Source: Lachnospiraceae bacterium UBA3282 (lineage in GTDB: Bacteria > Bacillota > Clostridia > Lachnospirales > Lachnospiraceae). Taken from it: a DNA stretch of 10,084 bases. Location of the stretch: contig DETS01000066.1 in NCBI GenBank assembly GCA_002361735.1, forward strand, positions 19,857 through 29,940, read 5' to 3'. The notes beneath the pieces were generated by a model. It did no database searches. It was not told the origin of the DNA and was given only the letters and a program-made list of their open reading frames with translations. This document shows positions 1 through 6,980 of the stretch, in pieces. Positions within the stretch are counted from its first letter, which is position 1. The number at the start of each line of letters is the position of its first letter. Made by a program: the position numbers and the translations under genes.

Positions 1-455
1 AGGACATGCAGGAGGACAAGGAGCTGACCTTTGACGCCATCGATACGGTAAAGGGCTGCATTAAACTGTTTGAAGGCATGGCACGTACCATGAAATTTAA
101 TCAGGATGTGATGGAAAAGAGCGCCGCCATGGGATTTACCAATGCCACCGACGCGGCGGATTATCTGGTGGGAAAGGGCGTGCCCTTCCGCGACGCACAC
201 GGTATCATCGGCAGGCTGGTACTTTTCTGCATTGAAAAAAACTGCAGCATTGACGAGCTTTCCATAGAGGAATTAAAGGAAATCAGCCCTGTCTTTGGGG
301 AGGATGTCTATCAGGCGATCAGCTTAAAGACCTGCGTGGAAAAGCGGCTGACCATCGGTGCGCCGGGACCGGAGGCAATGCAAAAAATCATACGGATGCA
401 CAGGGAGTATCTTGCGAAGGATTGGCAGGACGCAGAAATAGAAAAGAAAACATAA
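1..455 (+). CDS. argH: Argininosuccinate lyase, C-terminal part (5' truncated by window edge)
   Basis: Argininosuccinate lyase splits argininosuccinate into arginine and fumarate, the last step of arginine synthesis, in the cytosol as a homotetramer. Only about 150 residues are visible. The reading frame is already open at base 3 (Asp codon before the first visible Met), so the true start lies upstream. The opening residues D-M-Q-E-D-K-E match the conserved helix of the fumarase/aspartase superfamily member ArgH. The stretch NATDAADYLVGKGVPFRDAH, followed by IIGRLV, is the typical ArgH C-terminal domain. The signature loop with the catalytic serine would lie upstream of the window. The protein ends at a TAA at 453-455 with an ordinary charged tail. 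asd follows after a 169-base gap full of hairpins. The family assignment is from recognised motifs; I could not check the missing two thirds. Confidence 0.93.
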   Translation, partial: DMQEDKELTFDAIDTVKGCIKLFEGMARTMKFNQDVMEKSAAMGFTNATDAADYLVGKGVPFRDAHGIIGRLVLFCIEKNCSIDELSIEELKEISPVFGEDVYQAISLKTCVEKRLTIGAPGPEAMQKIIRMHREYLAKDWQDAEIEKKT

Positions 456-461
456 GGAGGA

Positions 462-610
462 GAGATTGAAAAATCACACTGATGTGCTGATTTTTCAATC
501 ACGAGTTTATGATAGAGCCATAAACTCGAAATCGCAGAGCCAAATTTGAGATTTGGCTCAAGCGGCCGAGAGTATTCCTTCGGAAAACTCCGCAAAAAAC
601 TGCTCAGACG
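462..610. repeat. Tandem four-hairpin intergenic element, possible small inserted repeat
   Basis: Four stem-loops follow one another in the argH-asd gap. Hairpin 1 pairs 464-476 with 488-500 (13 perfect base pairs, plus an inner CAC/GTG stem with loop TGAT). Hairpin 2 pairs 502-511 with 519-528 (10 perfect base pairs, 7-base loop). Hairpin 3 pairs 537-545 with 551-559 (9 perfect base pairs, 5-base loop). Hairpin 4 pairs 570-578 with 582-590 (8 pairs and one A-A mismatch, loop TTC). No stem is followed by a U-tract, so these are not ordinary intrinsic terminators. The block is bracketed by the direct repeat AGGAGGA (455-461 and 611-617). It encodes no recognisable protein. That it is a mobile or dispersed repeat is inference; a structured leader RNA for asd is the main alternative. 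Confidence 0.7.
466..549 (+). other. Possible 27-codon leader ORF inside the hairpin block
   Basis: A TTG codon at 466 lies 5 bases after a consensus AGGAGG (455-460) and opens 27 codons ending at TGA 547-549. The peptide would start M-K-N-H-T-D-V-L and end S-Q-S-Q-I, with no resemblance I recognise and no run of regulatory codons such as Lys or Thr. The coding sequence coincides with the arms of hairpins 1 and 2 and the left part of hairpin 3. It could therefore simply be what an open frame looks like across a structured repeat. The good ribosome binding site may be a left-over of the argH-asd junction. Confidence 0.15.
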
Positions 611-616
611 AGGAGG
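611..616 (+). promoter_or_regulatory. Ribosome binding site of asd
   Basis: AGGAGG lies 8 bases before the ATG at 625. It decides the start of asd. The frame is open back to a TTG at 553, which would add 24 residues encoded by hairpin sequence, but that upstream part has no binding site and does not belong to the family fold. Confidence 0.85.
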
Positions 617-624
617 AAAAAATT

Positions 625-1710
625 ATGAGCGAAAAATTAAAGGTAGGAATCTTAGGCGGAACAGGCATGGTGGGGCAGCGTTTTATCGCCCTTTTGGAGA
701 ACCATCCATGGTTTGAGGTGACGACGATCGCGGCGAGTCCCCGCTCGGCGGGAAAGACTTATGAGGAGGCTGTGGGTGGTCGTTGGAAGATGGATACGCC
801 CATGCCGGATGCCGTAAAGAAGATTATCGTTAAGAACGTGAATGAGGTCGCGGAAGTGGCGGGAGAAGTCGATTTCGTTTTCTCCGCAGTCGATATGACC
901 AAGGACGAGATCAAAAAGATCGAAGAAGACTATGCAAAGGCGGAGACTCCCGTGGTTTCCAACAACAGTGCCCACCGTTGGACGCCGGACGTGCCCATGG
1001 TGATACCGGAGATCAATCCTGAGCATTTTGAGGTGATCGAATCGCAGAAAAAGAGACTTGGCACGACGCGCGGCTTTATTGCCGTGAAACCGAACTGTTC
1101 GATTCAGAGTTACGCGCCGGTGCTGACCGCATGGCAGGAGTTTGAGCCTTACGAGGTAGTGGCAACTACTTATCAGGCAATTTCCGGTGCGGGCAAGACG
1201 TTTAAGGACTGGCCGGAGATGGTGGAGAACGTGATTCCCTATATCGGCGGCGAGGAAGAAAAGAGTGAGAAAGAGCCTCTGCGCATTTGGGGCAAGGTGG
1301 AGAACGGGCAGATCGTGCCGGCAACAAGTCCGGTGATTACCTGTCAGTGTATCCGCATTCCGGTGCTGAACGGTCATACGGCGGCGGTGTTTGTTAAATT
1401 TAAGAAAAAACCCACCAAAGAGCAGCTGGTGGAGAAACTGGTGCAGTTTAAGGGGCTGCCGCAGGAACTGGATCTGCCGAGCGCACCGAAGCAGTTTATT
1501 CAGGTGATGGAGGAGGACAACCGCCCGCAGGTGAAGCTGGATGTAGATTATGAGAACGGTATGGGAATCAGTATCGGGCGCATCCGCGAGGACAGTGTAT
1601 ACGATTGGAAATTCGTGGGACTTTCCCACAATACCGTGCGCGGGGCAGCGGGGGGAGCTGTCCTGTGCGCTGAGACGCTGAAGGCAAAGGGTTATATTAC
1701 AAAGAAATAG
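625..1710 (+). CDS. asd: Aspartate-semialdehyde dehydrogenase
   Basis: This enzyme reduces L-aspartyl-4-phosphate with NADPH to aspartate semialdehyde, the branch point to diaminopimelate/lysine, threonine and methionine. It acts in the cytosol. The 361-residue product opens with the Rossmann nucleotide-binding loop G-G-T-G-M-V-G at residues 11-17. The catalytic cysteine is Cys158 in KPNCSIQ, followed by the SGAG segment. The substrate-binding arginine and catalytic histidine are Arg244 and His251 in RIPVLNGHTAAVF. The sequence resembles the longer archaeal/fungal-type Asd more than the E. coli enzyme, as is common in Clostridia. The start was placed at ATG 625 because of the AGGAGG 8 bases upstream and because the Rossmann strand begins right after it. 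No clear terminator follows, and the next gene starts 78 bases on. Confidence 0.96.
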   Translation: MSEKLKVGILGGTGMVGQRFIALLENHPWFEVTTIAASPRSAGKTYEEAVGGRWKMDTPMPDAVKKIIVKNVNEVAEVAGEVDFVFSAVDMTKDEIKKIEEDYAKAETPVVSNNSAHRWTPDVPMVIPEINPEHFEVIESQKKRLGTTRGFIAVKPNCSIQSYAPVLTAWQEFEPYEVVATTYQAISGAGKTFKDWPEMVENVIPYIGGEEEKSEKEPLRIWGKVENGQIVPATSPVITCQCIRIPVLNGHTAAVFVKFKKKPTKEQLVEKLVQFKGLPQELDLPSAPKQFIQVMEEDNRPQVKLDVDYENGMGISIGRIREDSVYDWKFVGLSHNTVRGAAGGAVLCAETLKAKGYITKK

Positions 1711-1743
1711 GTAAATTTTACAGAGGGAAACAAAAGAGAAAGC

Positions 1744-1767
1744 AGGAGGGAGGGTATGCCGGCATAA
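1744..1767 (+). promoter_or_regulatory. Strong ribosome binding site and three-codon ORF ahead of the PDE gene
   Basis: A purine-rich AGGAGGGAGGG (1744-1754) sits directly before ATG 1756, which is followed by CCG GCA and the stop TAA (1765-1767). This start is in the same frame as the downstream PAS-GGDEF-EAL gene. Bases 1755-1766 (TATGCCGGCATA) are a perfect 12-base palindrome covering the ATG. Either this is a minimal leader ORF allowing re-initiation, or the original start of the gene has been cut off by a stop codon. The SD is also only 1 base from this ATG, so initiation here may be poor. Confidence 0.4.
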
Positions 1768-1788
1768 CCGGACATAAAACGGGATAAC

Positions 1789-3537
1789 GTGGGAGAAGCA
1801 AAAAACGATAGAAGGGGCGAAGAAGCATGGGAGGCGCTTGCGGCGGAAAACCGGGAGCTGCGCAGGGAGGAGAAAATGCTGCGACTGCTCTGCGAGACCT
1901 CAAACAGCGCATTTATTTACTACAATTATCAGGATGACAGAGTCGAGACGATTGCGAATTGGGAACATTTTTTTGATTTTCAGGTTTCTCATATCGGTGA
2001 GCTTGACAAGCTTTATGAACGGGTGGAAGAACAATATGTGTTACCGCTCAAAGAAGGGCTTTTTATTGAAAAGCAAAACAGGGAGAGGCAGACTTTTGAG
2101 ATCAAATTAAAAGAGAGAGCTCTCTGTGTCGAGGTGGAGGTCAATATCGTCTATGACGAACAGGGCAGACCCACAGACAAGATCATTCGCTTCAAAGATA
2201 TTACGAGAATGATGGCGCAGAAAGACGAACTCACCTATATGGCATATTATGATATCCTGACGGGGCTTTATAACCGAAATTATTTTGTCAGGCTGTTGGG
2301 GGAGTTTCTCAGACGTGCCGAAACCGAACACTGCAAGGTTGCGGTAATGTTTCTTGATATCGATGATTTCCGCAGGGTAAACGACGGCATCGGCATCATT
2401 GCGGGAGATGATCTGGTTCAGCTTTTTGGACAGTATTTGACGAACCTGATGAGCAGCAACGTGATCATTTCCCATTTCAGCACGGATATCTACTGTATCG
2501 GCATTTACGATCCCTGTGGGGCGAGAAGCGTGGAGACCATATACCGGGTGATCCGAGAGCGCTTGCAGCAGCCGTTTAAAATGACTGACGGGCAGGAAGT
2601 CAAGATGACGGTGAGTGTGGGTGTTTCTGAGTATCCGGAGGCGGCTGTGGGTACGCTTGAATTGATCAACTGTGCAGAGATCGTCATGTTTAAGGCAAAG
2701 AGTCAGGGCAAAGATGCGATCCAATATTTTGAAAGCACGATCTTAGACGATTTCTTACAGACGGTGACCATTCAGACGAAACTGAAAGAAGTTGTGTTTG
2801 AACAGAACTTTACCATGTATTTTCAGCCGCAGTGTTTTGCGGAAGACAAAAAGCTTCGCGGGGTGGAGGCATTGATCCGCTGGAAGGATGAGCAGGGAGA
2901 TATGATCAGCCCGGCAGTCTTTATCCCCATTGCGGAAAAAAACGGCGCCATTGTTCCGATCGGAAACTGGGTGGTCGAAAAGAGCGTGCAGATTTACGCG
3001 GATTGGCGGAAGAAATATGCTTATCCGCTGATCCTGTCCTTAAACATCTCGGCGGTACAGTGTAAGCAGGATTGTTTCATAGACAGTGTCCTGCGCATAT
3101 TGGAGCGCTACGGCGTTTCACCGCAGGAGATAGAGCTGGAAATCACGGAGACGATATTAGTCGAAGATTTTGAAGAGACAAAAAAGCGTTTAAGCGATTT
3201 AAGGAAGACGGGGATCCGTATTTCCCTGGACGATTTCGGCACAGGTTTTTCATCTTTGTCTTATTTGAAAGGGCTGCCGATCGACACCTTAAAGATTGAT
3301 AAATCTTTTGTGGATACGCTTCTCACGGATATGAACACGCAGATCATCACGGAATCCATTATCTATATGGTGAAGCGTCTTGGTTATGAGACGATTGCAG
3401 AGGGTGTGGAAACGGAAGAACAATTTACCTATCTGCGGGAACTTTCCTGCGATATCATCCAAGGTTATTATACGGGGAGACCCATGCCGGCGGATGGCGT
3501 GGAGAAGCTCTTGAAAGAGCTGACAGAGAAGGGTTGA
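1789..3537 (+). CDS. PAS-GGDEF(degenerate)-EAL protein, predicted c-di-GMP phosphodiesterase
   Basis: This is a soluble sensor protein of 582 residues, predicted to hydrolyse the second messenger c-di-GMP to pGpG. Residues 10-35 form a charged, coiled-coil-like helix, then a PAS-type domain runs to about 140. The GGDEF fold spans about 147-315 (D-I-L-T-G-L-Y-N-R at 155-163), but the signature reads S-T-D-I-Y at 231-235, so it should not make c-di-GMP. The EAL domain (about 330-580) keeps its key residues: EAL at 360-362, Asn419, EITET at 451-455, DDFGTG at 481-486, Lys502, Glu538 and Gln558. There are no membrane segments. The GTG at 1789 has a weak binding site. ATG 1876 (Met30), with AGGGAGG 5 bases before it, is an alternative start that would drop part of the coiled-coil. 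The gene ends in tandem stops TGATGA, 16 bases before the ATPase gene. Confidence 0.9.
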   Translation: MGEAKNDRRGEEAWEALAAENRELRREEKMLRLLCETSNSAFIYYNYQDDRVETIANWEHFFDFQVSHIGELDKLYERVEEQYVLPLKEGLFIEKQNRERQTFEIKLKERALCVEVEVNIVYDEQGRPTDKIIRFKDITRMMAQKDELTYMAYYDILTGLYNRNYFVRLLGEFLRRAETEHCKVAVMFLDIDDFRRVNDGIGIIAGDDLVQLFGQYLTNLMSSNVIISHFSTDIYCIGIYDPCGARSVETIYRVIRERLQQPFKMTDGQEVKMTVSVGVSEYPEAAVGTLELINCAEIVMFKAKSQGKDAIQYFESTILDDFLQTVTIQTKLKEVVFEQNFTMYFQPQCFAEDKKLRGVEALIRWKDEQGDMISPAVFIPIAEKNGAIVPIGNWVVEKSVQIYADWRKKYAYPLILSLNISAVQCKQDCFIDSVLRILERYGVSPQEIELEITETILVEDFEETKKRLSDLRKTGIRISLDDFGTGFSSLSYLKGLPIDTLKIDKSFVDTLLTDMNTQIITESIIYMVKRLGYETIAEGVETEEQFTYLRELSCDIIQGYYTGRPMPADGVEKLLKELTEKG

Positions 3538-3553
3538 TGAGGTAAGCAAAAAT

Positions 3554-4915
3554 ATGTTACTGGGCAGAACAACAGAACTTGGTTATCTGAATAATTATTA
3601 TGACAGAGACGGCAGCCAGATTCTGATCGTCTACGGTCAAAAACATATTGGAAAGACGGCGCTTGTCAGGGAATTTATGAAAGACCGTCCGGGGTATTAC
3701 TATCTGGCAAAGGCCTGCTCGGAGAGAGAGCAGGCGTACCAGTGGGGCAGACAGCTTGCACATGACGGTTATGTAGTGGAAAAGTTTCCGACCTTTCAGG
3801 AAATTTTTGAGAAAATATCGCGGCGCGCCACAGGTAAGAAGGTAGTGGTGATCGATGAGTTTCAAAATATCGTTCGCGCGAGCGATGCTTTTATGAAGGA
3901 TCTGGTGGCGTTTGTACACAGCCAGTGGAATCGCGATAACGTGATGGTAATCCTGATCAGCTCCTCCATCGGCTGGATCGAGAACAGCATGATCACCAGG
4001 ATCGGAGAGGCAGCATATGAACTTTCCGGGCTGCTTAAGATCAAGGAGATGCCTTTTGCGGATATTGTGGAGCGGTTTCCGAATTTCCGCATCGAGGAGT
4101 GCGTGGAGGCATACGCTATCTTAGGCGGGATTCCGGGACTTTGGAATCAGTTTGACGACAGACTGACGATTCAGCAGAATATTTGCCGGAATATCCTAGA
4201 TAGCAACAGCTTTCTCTTTGAAGAAGGAGAGCGTATTTTGACGGAACAGCTCAGGGAGCCGGGCGTCTATAATACGATCATGGCATCCATTGCGGCGGGG
4301 GCACATAAGTTGAACGATCTCTATCTCCACACGGAATTTTCCCGGGCAAAGATCAGCGTCTATCTGAAAAATCTGATTGAGTTAGAGTTGGTGGAAAAGG
4401 TGTTCTCGTATGATACGGCAGGCAAGGAGAATGTGCAGAAGGGAATTTACCGCATCAGTCATCCTTTTGTGGATTTTTACTATACCTATATTTATCCGCA
4501 TCTGAGCGATCTGCAGATGCTTTCGGTAGGAGAATTTTATAATCACTACATTATGCGGGATTTCAGGCGCTATGTGTCGGGGTATTTCAAAATGGTGTGC
4601 AGACAGCATTTGGCAAGGCTTGGAGAGCGGCACAGATTACCAATCGACTGCGGTACCATCGGAGAATGGATCGGCAAGGCGGGGTCTTTGGATATCATTG
4701 CGCAGGATCAGGAAGGGCGCACGCTGGTCGGACTGTGTAATTGGGAGAAGCCCATGACTTATGAGGATTATGAGAATCTCCTCCTCTATGCGAAAAAGGC
4801 GAAGATCAGCGTAGATTATATTTATATGTATACAGCCTTTCGGTTTGACGAAAAGCTGAATCTGGAGGCAAAGGTCAAATCAAACCTGAAACTGGTGCAG
4901 ATCTCCGATCTGTAA
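3554..4915 (+). CDS. DUF234-type AAA ATPase with degenerate C-terminal nuclease-like domain
   Basis: This is a 453-residue member of the archaeal-type ATPase family of P-loop proteins with a C-terminal DUF234 domain, whose cellular role is generally unknown. The N-terminus MLLGRTTEL is the usual family entry. Walker A is GQKHIGKT at 28-35 and Walker B is VVVIDE at 97-102; a SSS segment at 136-138 is in the sensor position. Residues of about 240-300 look like a winged helix (K-L-N-D-L-Y through LIELELVEKV). The C-terminal part (about 305-400) carries the DUF234 pattern of a PD-(D/E)XK-like fold with Asp380. The usual E-x-K triad element, typically within a GECKW-like string, reads G-L-C-N-W at 393-397, so nuclease activity is unlikely. 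The start ATG has only a weak GAGGT 11 bases upstream, suggesting translation coupled to the preceding gene. No signal peptide or membrane segment is seen. Confidence 0.85.
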   Translation: MLLGRTTELGYLNNYYDRDGSQILIVYGQKHIGKTALVREFMKDRPGYYYLAKACSEREQAYQWGRQLAHDGYVVEKFPTFQEIFEKISRRATGKKVVVIDEFQNIVRASDAFMKDLVAFVHSQWNRDNVMVILISSSIGWIENSMITRIGEAAYELSGLLKIKEMPFADIVERFPNFRIEECVEAYAILGGIPGLWNQFDDRLTIQQNICRNILDSNSFLFEEGERILTEQLREPGVYNTIMASIAAGAHKLNDLYLHTEFSRAKISVYLKNLIELELVEKVFSYDTAGKENVQKGIYRISHPFVDFYYTYIYPHLSDLQMLSVGEFYNHYIMRDFRRYVSGYFKMVCRQHLARLGERHRLPIDCGTIGEWIGKAGSLDIIAQDQEGRTLVGLCNWEKPMTYEDYENLLLYAKKAKISVDYIYMYTAFRFDEKLNLEAKVKSNLKLVQISDL

Positions 4916-4928
4916 GAAGCGTGAAAGT

Positions 4929-6980
4929 ATGGGAAAGAGTTTGTTTATCGCGGAGAAGCCCAGCGTGGCGAAAGAGTTCGCAAAAGCATTAAAATACAAT
5001 ATGAAAAACCACGACGGCTATCTGGAGTCCGACGAGGCTGTTGTGACCTGGTGCGTGGGGCATCTTGTGACGATGAGCTATCCGGAGGCATATGACGAGA
5101 AATATAAAAGATGGTCTTTGGAGACGATCCCCTTCATACCGGAGGAGTTCAAGTATGAGGTGATCGACAGTGTCAAAAAACAGTTTGGCATCGTGAGCGG
5201 ACTTTTGAACAGAGCGGATGTGGAGACCATTTATGTCTGTACCGACTCCGGACGGGAAGGAGAATACATCTATCGTCTGGTGGAACAGCAGGCAGGTGTG
5301 AAGGGGAAGGAGAGAAGACGGGTCTGGATCGATTCCCAGACGGAGGAAGAAATTCTGAGAGGTATTCGGGAGGCAAAGGATCTTTCAGCCTATGATAATC
5401 TCTCAAATGCCGCTTATCTGCGGGCAAAAGAGGATTATCTCATGGGAATCAATTTTTCCCGCGCACTCACATTGAAATACAGCTATTCGATAAAAAATTA
5501 TCTCAATACAGATAAGGCTGTGGTTTCTGTGGGTCGTGTTATGACCTGCGTGCTGGGGATGGTGGTCAATCGCGAACGTGAAATCAGAGAATTTGTAAAG
5601 ATTCCTTTTTACCGCATCCTGATGCAGGCGCGGATTGCCGGTTCCGATGTTAGCCTGGAATGGAAGGCGACGGAAGAATCCGCGTACTTTCAATCTCCGA
5701 AACTGTATAAGGACAACGGTTTTTTGCAGGAGGCGGACGCGGATGCTTTTATTGCGAAGATGGAGGAGGCGCCGGTAGAGCCTGCGCGGATCGAGAAACT
5801 GGAAAAGAAGAAGGAAACCAAGAATCCTCCTCTTTTATATAACCTGGCGGAGCTGCAAAATGACTGCTCCAGATTATTTAAGATCAGCCCCGATGAAACG
5901 CTGCGGATCGCGCAGGAGCTGTACGAGAAAAAATTGACCACTTATCCGAGAACGGATGCCAGAGTCCTCTCTACGGCAGTGGCAAAGGAAATCCGGAAAA
6001 ATCTGAAGGGGCTGCAAAATTATCAGCCGACAGCGGCATTTGCGGCGCAGATATTAGAGAAAGAGAGTTTTCGGGGCATAGAAAAGACCCGTTACGTGAA
6101 CGATAAGCAGATCACGGACCACTATGCGATCATTCCCACGGGACAGGGTTTTTCGGCATTAAACGGTCTGCACCCCACTTCAGCGAAGGTTTATGAGATC
6201 ATTGTCAGGCGTTTTTTGAGTATCTTTTATCCGGCGGCGGTCTATCAGAGGATCGCTCTGACGGCAAAAATGAAGGGAGAGACCTTTACGTCAGCCTTTA
6301 AAGTGCTGATAAATTCAGGATATCTGGAAGTTGCGCAAAATTCTTTTGCAAGAAAGCGCGCGGAGGAGTATACTGGAGAGGAGAGGACTGATGAGGAGAA
6401 GCAGGAGGCATCCTGCGACGCGGCTTTCATGGAGGCGCTGGGCACCCTGAAAAAGGGTGATACGCTGGAAAAGAAAGGCTTTGAGAAGAAGGAGGGGGAA
6501 ACCTCCCCGCCTAAGCGTTATAATTCGGGCACTATGATCCTCACCATGGAGAATGCCGGACAGTTCATCGAGGATGAGGAGCTGCGGGCACAGATCAAGG
6601 GAAGCGGTATCGGCACTTCCGCCACCAGAGCGGAAATCTTAAAAAAGCTGGTACATATCAAATATTTGGATTTAAACAAAAAAACACAGATCATTACCCC
6701 CACGCTTTTTGGGGAGATGATCTATGAGGTGGTGGCAGGCTCCATCAGACCGCTGCTTGATCCCAGACTGACGGCGAGCTGGGAAAAGGGGTTGACATTA
6801 GTGGCCTCGGGAGAGATCACGGAAGAAGAATACATGGGAAAACTAGATGATTTTGTGACCAGAAGGACCAATGCCGTGAAACAGATGTCGAATCAGGGGG
6901 CGCTCTTTCGCAGGTTTCAGTATGCGTCCCAGTTCTATCAGGATAAGGGCAGCAAAGGGAGAAAGGGTAAAAGCGTATGA
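4929..6980 (+). CDS. topB: DNA topoisomerase III-like type IA topoisomerase
   Basis: Type IA topoisomerases cut one DNA strand through a 5'-phosphotyrosine, pass the other strand and reseal; topoisomerase III mainly unlinks DNA during replication and recombination. The 683 residues begin with the Toprim motif FIAEKPSVAK (Glu9). The second Toprim motif is T-D-S-G-R-E-G-E at 105-112, with glycine at 108 where DxDxE enzymes have the second aspartate. The active-site tyrosine is Tyr339 in TTYPRTDAR (337-345). DHYAIIPT at 397-404 and GSGIGTSATRAEI at 558-570 are typical of TopB. No C-terminal zinc finger is present, only a basic tail ending G-R-K-G-K-S-V. The length is close to that of bacterial TopB proteins. 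It lies 13 bases after the ATPase gene, with only a weak ribosome binding site. Its stop overlaps the next start. A TopB of mobile-element type is possible, but no conjugation genes are nearby. Confidence 0.92.
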   Translation: MGKSLFIAEKPSVAKEFAKALKYNMKNHDGYLESDEAVVTWCVGHLVTMSYPEAYDEKYKRWSLETIPFIPEEFKYEVIDSVKKQFGIVSGLLNRADVETIYVCTDSGREGEYIYRLVEQQAGVKGKERRRVWIDSQTEEEILRGIREAKDLSAYDNLSNAAYLRAKEDYLMGINFSRALTLKYSYSIKNYLNTDKAVVSVGRVMTCVLGMVVNREREIREFVKIPFYRILMQARIAGSDVSLEWKATEESAYFQSPKLYKDNGFLQEADADAFIAKMEEAPVEPARIEKLEKKKETKNPPLLYNLAELQNDCSRLFKISPDETLRIAQELYEKKLTTYPRTDARVLSTAVAKEIRKNLKGLQNYQPTAAFAAQILEKESFRGIEKTRYVNDKQITDHYAIIPTGQGFSALNGLHPTSAKVYEIIVRRFLSIFYPAAVYQRIALTAKMKGETFTSAFKVLINSGYLEVAQNSFARKRAEEYTGEERTDEEKQEASCDAAFMEALGTLKKGDTLEKKGFEKKEGETSPPKRYNSGTMILTMENAGQFIEDEELRAQIKGSGIGTSATRAEILKKLVHIKYLDLNKKTQIITPTLFGEMIYEVVAGSIRPLLDPRLTASWEKGLTLVASGEITEEEYMGKLDDFVTRRTNAVKQMSNQGALFRRFQYASQFYQDKGSKGRKGKSV

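Larger units (their letters stand above)
455..617. repeat. 7-base direct repeats AGGAGGA flanking the hairpin block
   Basis: AGGAGGA occurs at 455-461, overlapping the last base of the argH stop codon, and again at 611-617, where it is the asd ribosome binding site. The hairpin block lies exactly between them. Removing one copy plus the block would leave argH TAA directly followed by GGAGGA, then AAAAATT and the asd ATG. That is a normal compact gene junction, which fits a target-site duplication. The sequence is also a consensus Shine-Dalgarno motif, so recurrence by chance or selection is a real alternative. Confidence 0.45.

Noticed and set aside
464..500. Hairpin 1 as an intrinsic terminator for argH
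   Set aside because: The T-run lies inside the right arm of the stem and is followed by CAATC, so there is no U-tract after the stem.
553..624. 24-residue N-terminal extension of Asd from a TTG codon
   Set aside because: It is encoded by the hairpin block, has no ribosome binding site, and the ATG at 625 has an ideal one; the family fold starts right after that ATG.
456..624. T-box or lysine riboswitch upstream of asd
   Set aside because: The region is too short, and I see neither a T-box antiterminator sequence nor the lysine riboswitch core.
652..1629. Long open frame of 325 codons on the minus strand opposite asd
   Set aside because: It lies fully antisense to a well-supported enzyme, its translation is Arg/His/Leu-rich without any domain I recognise, and it is explained by third-position bias of asd.
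4929..6980. TopB as a marker of an integrative conjugative element
   Set aside because: No relaxase, integrase, VirB/VirD4-like gene or attachment repeat is found nearby; the neighbours look chromosomal.
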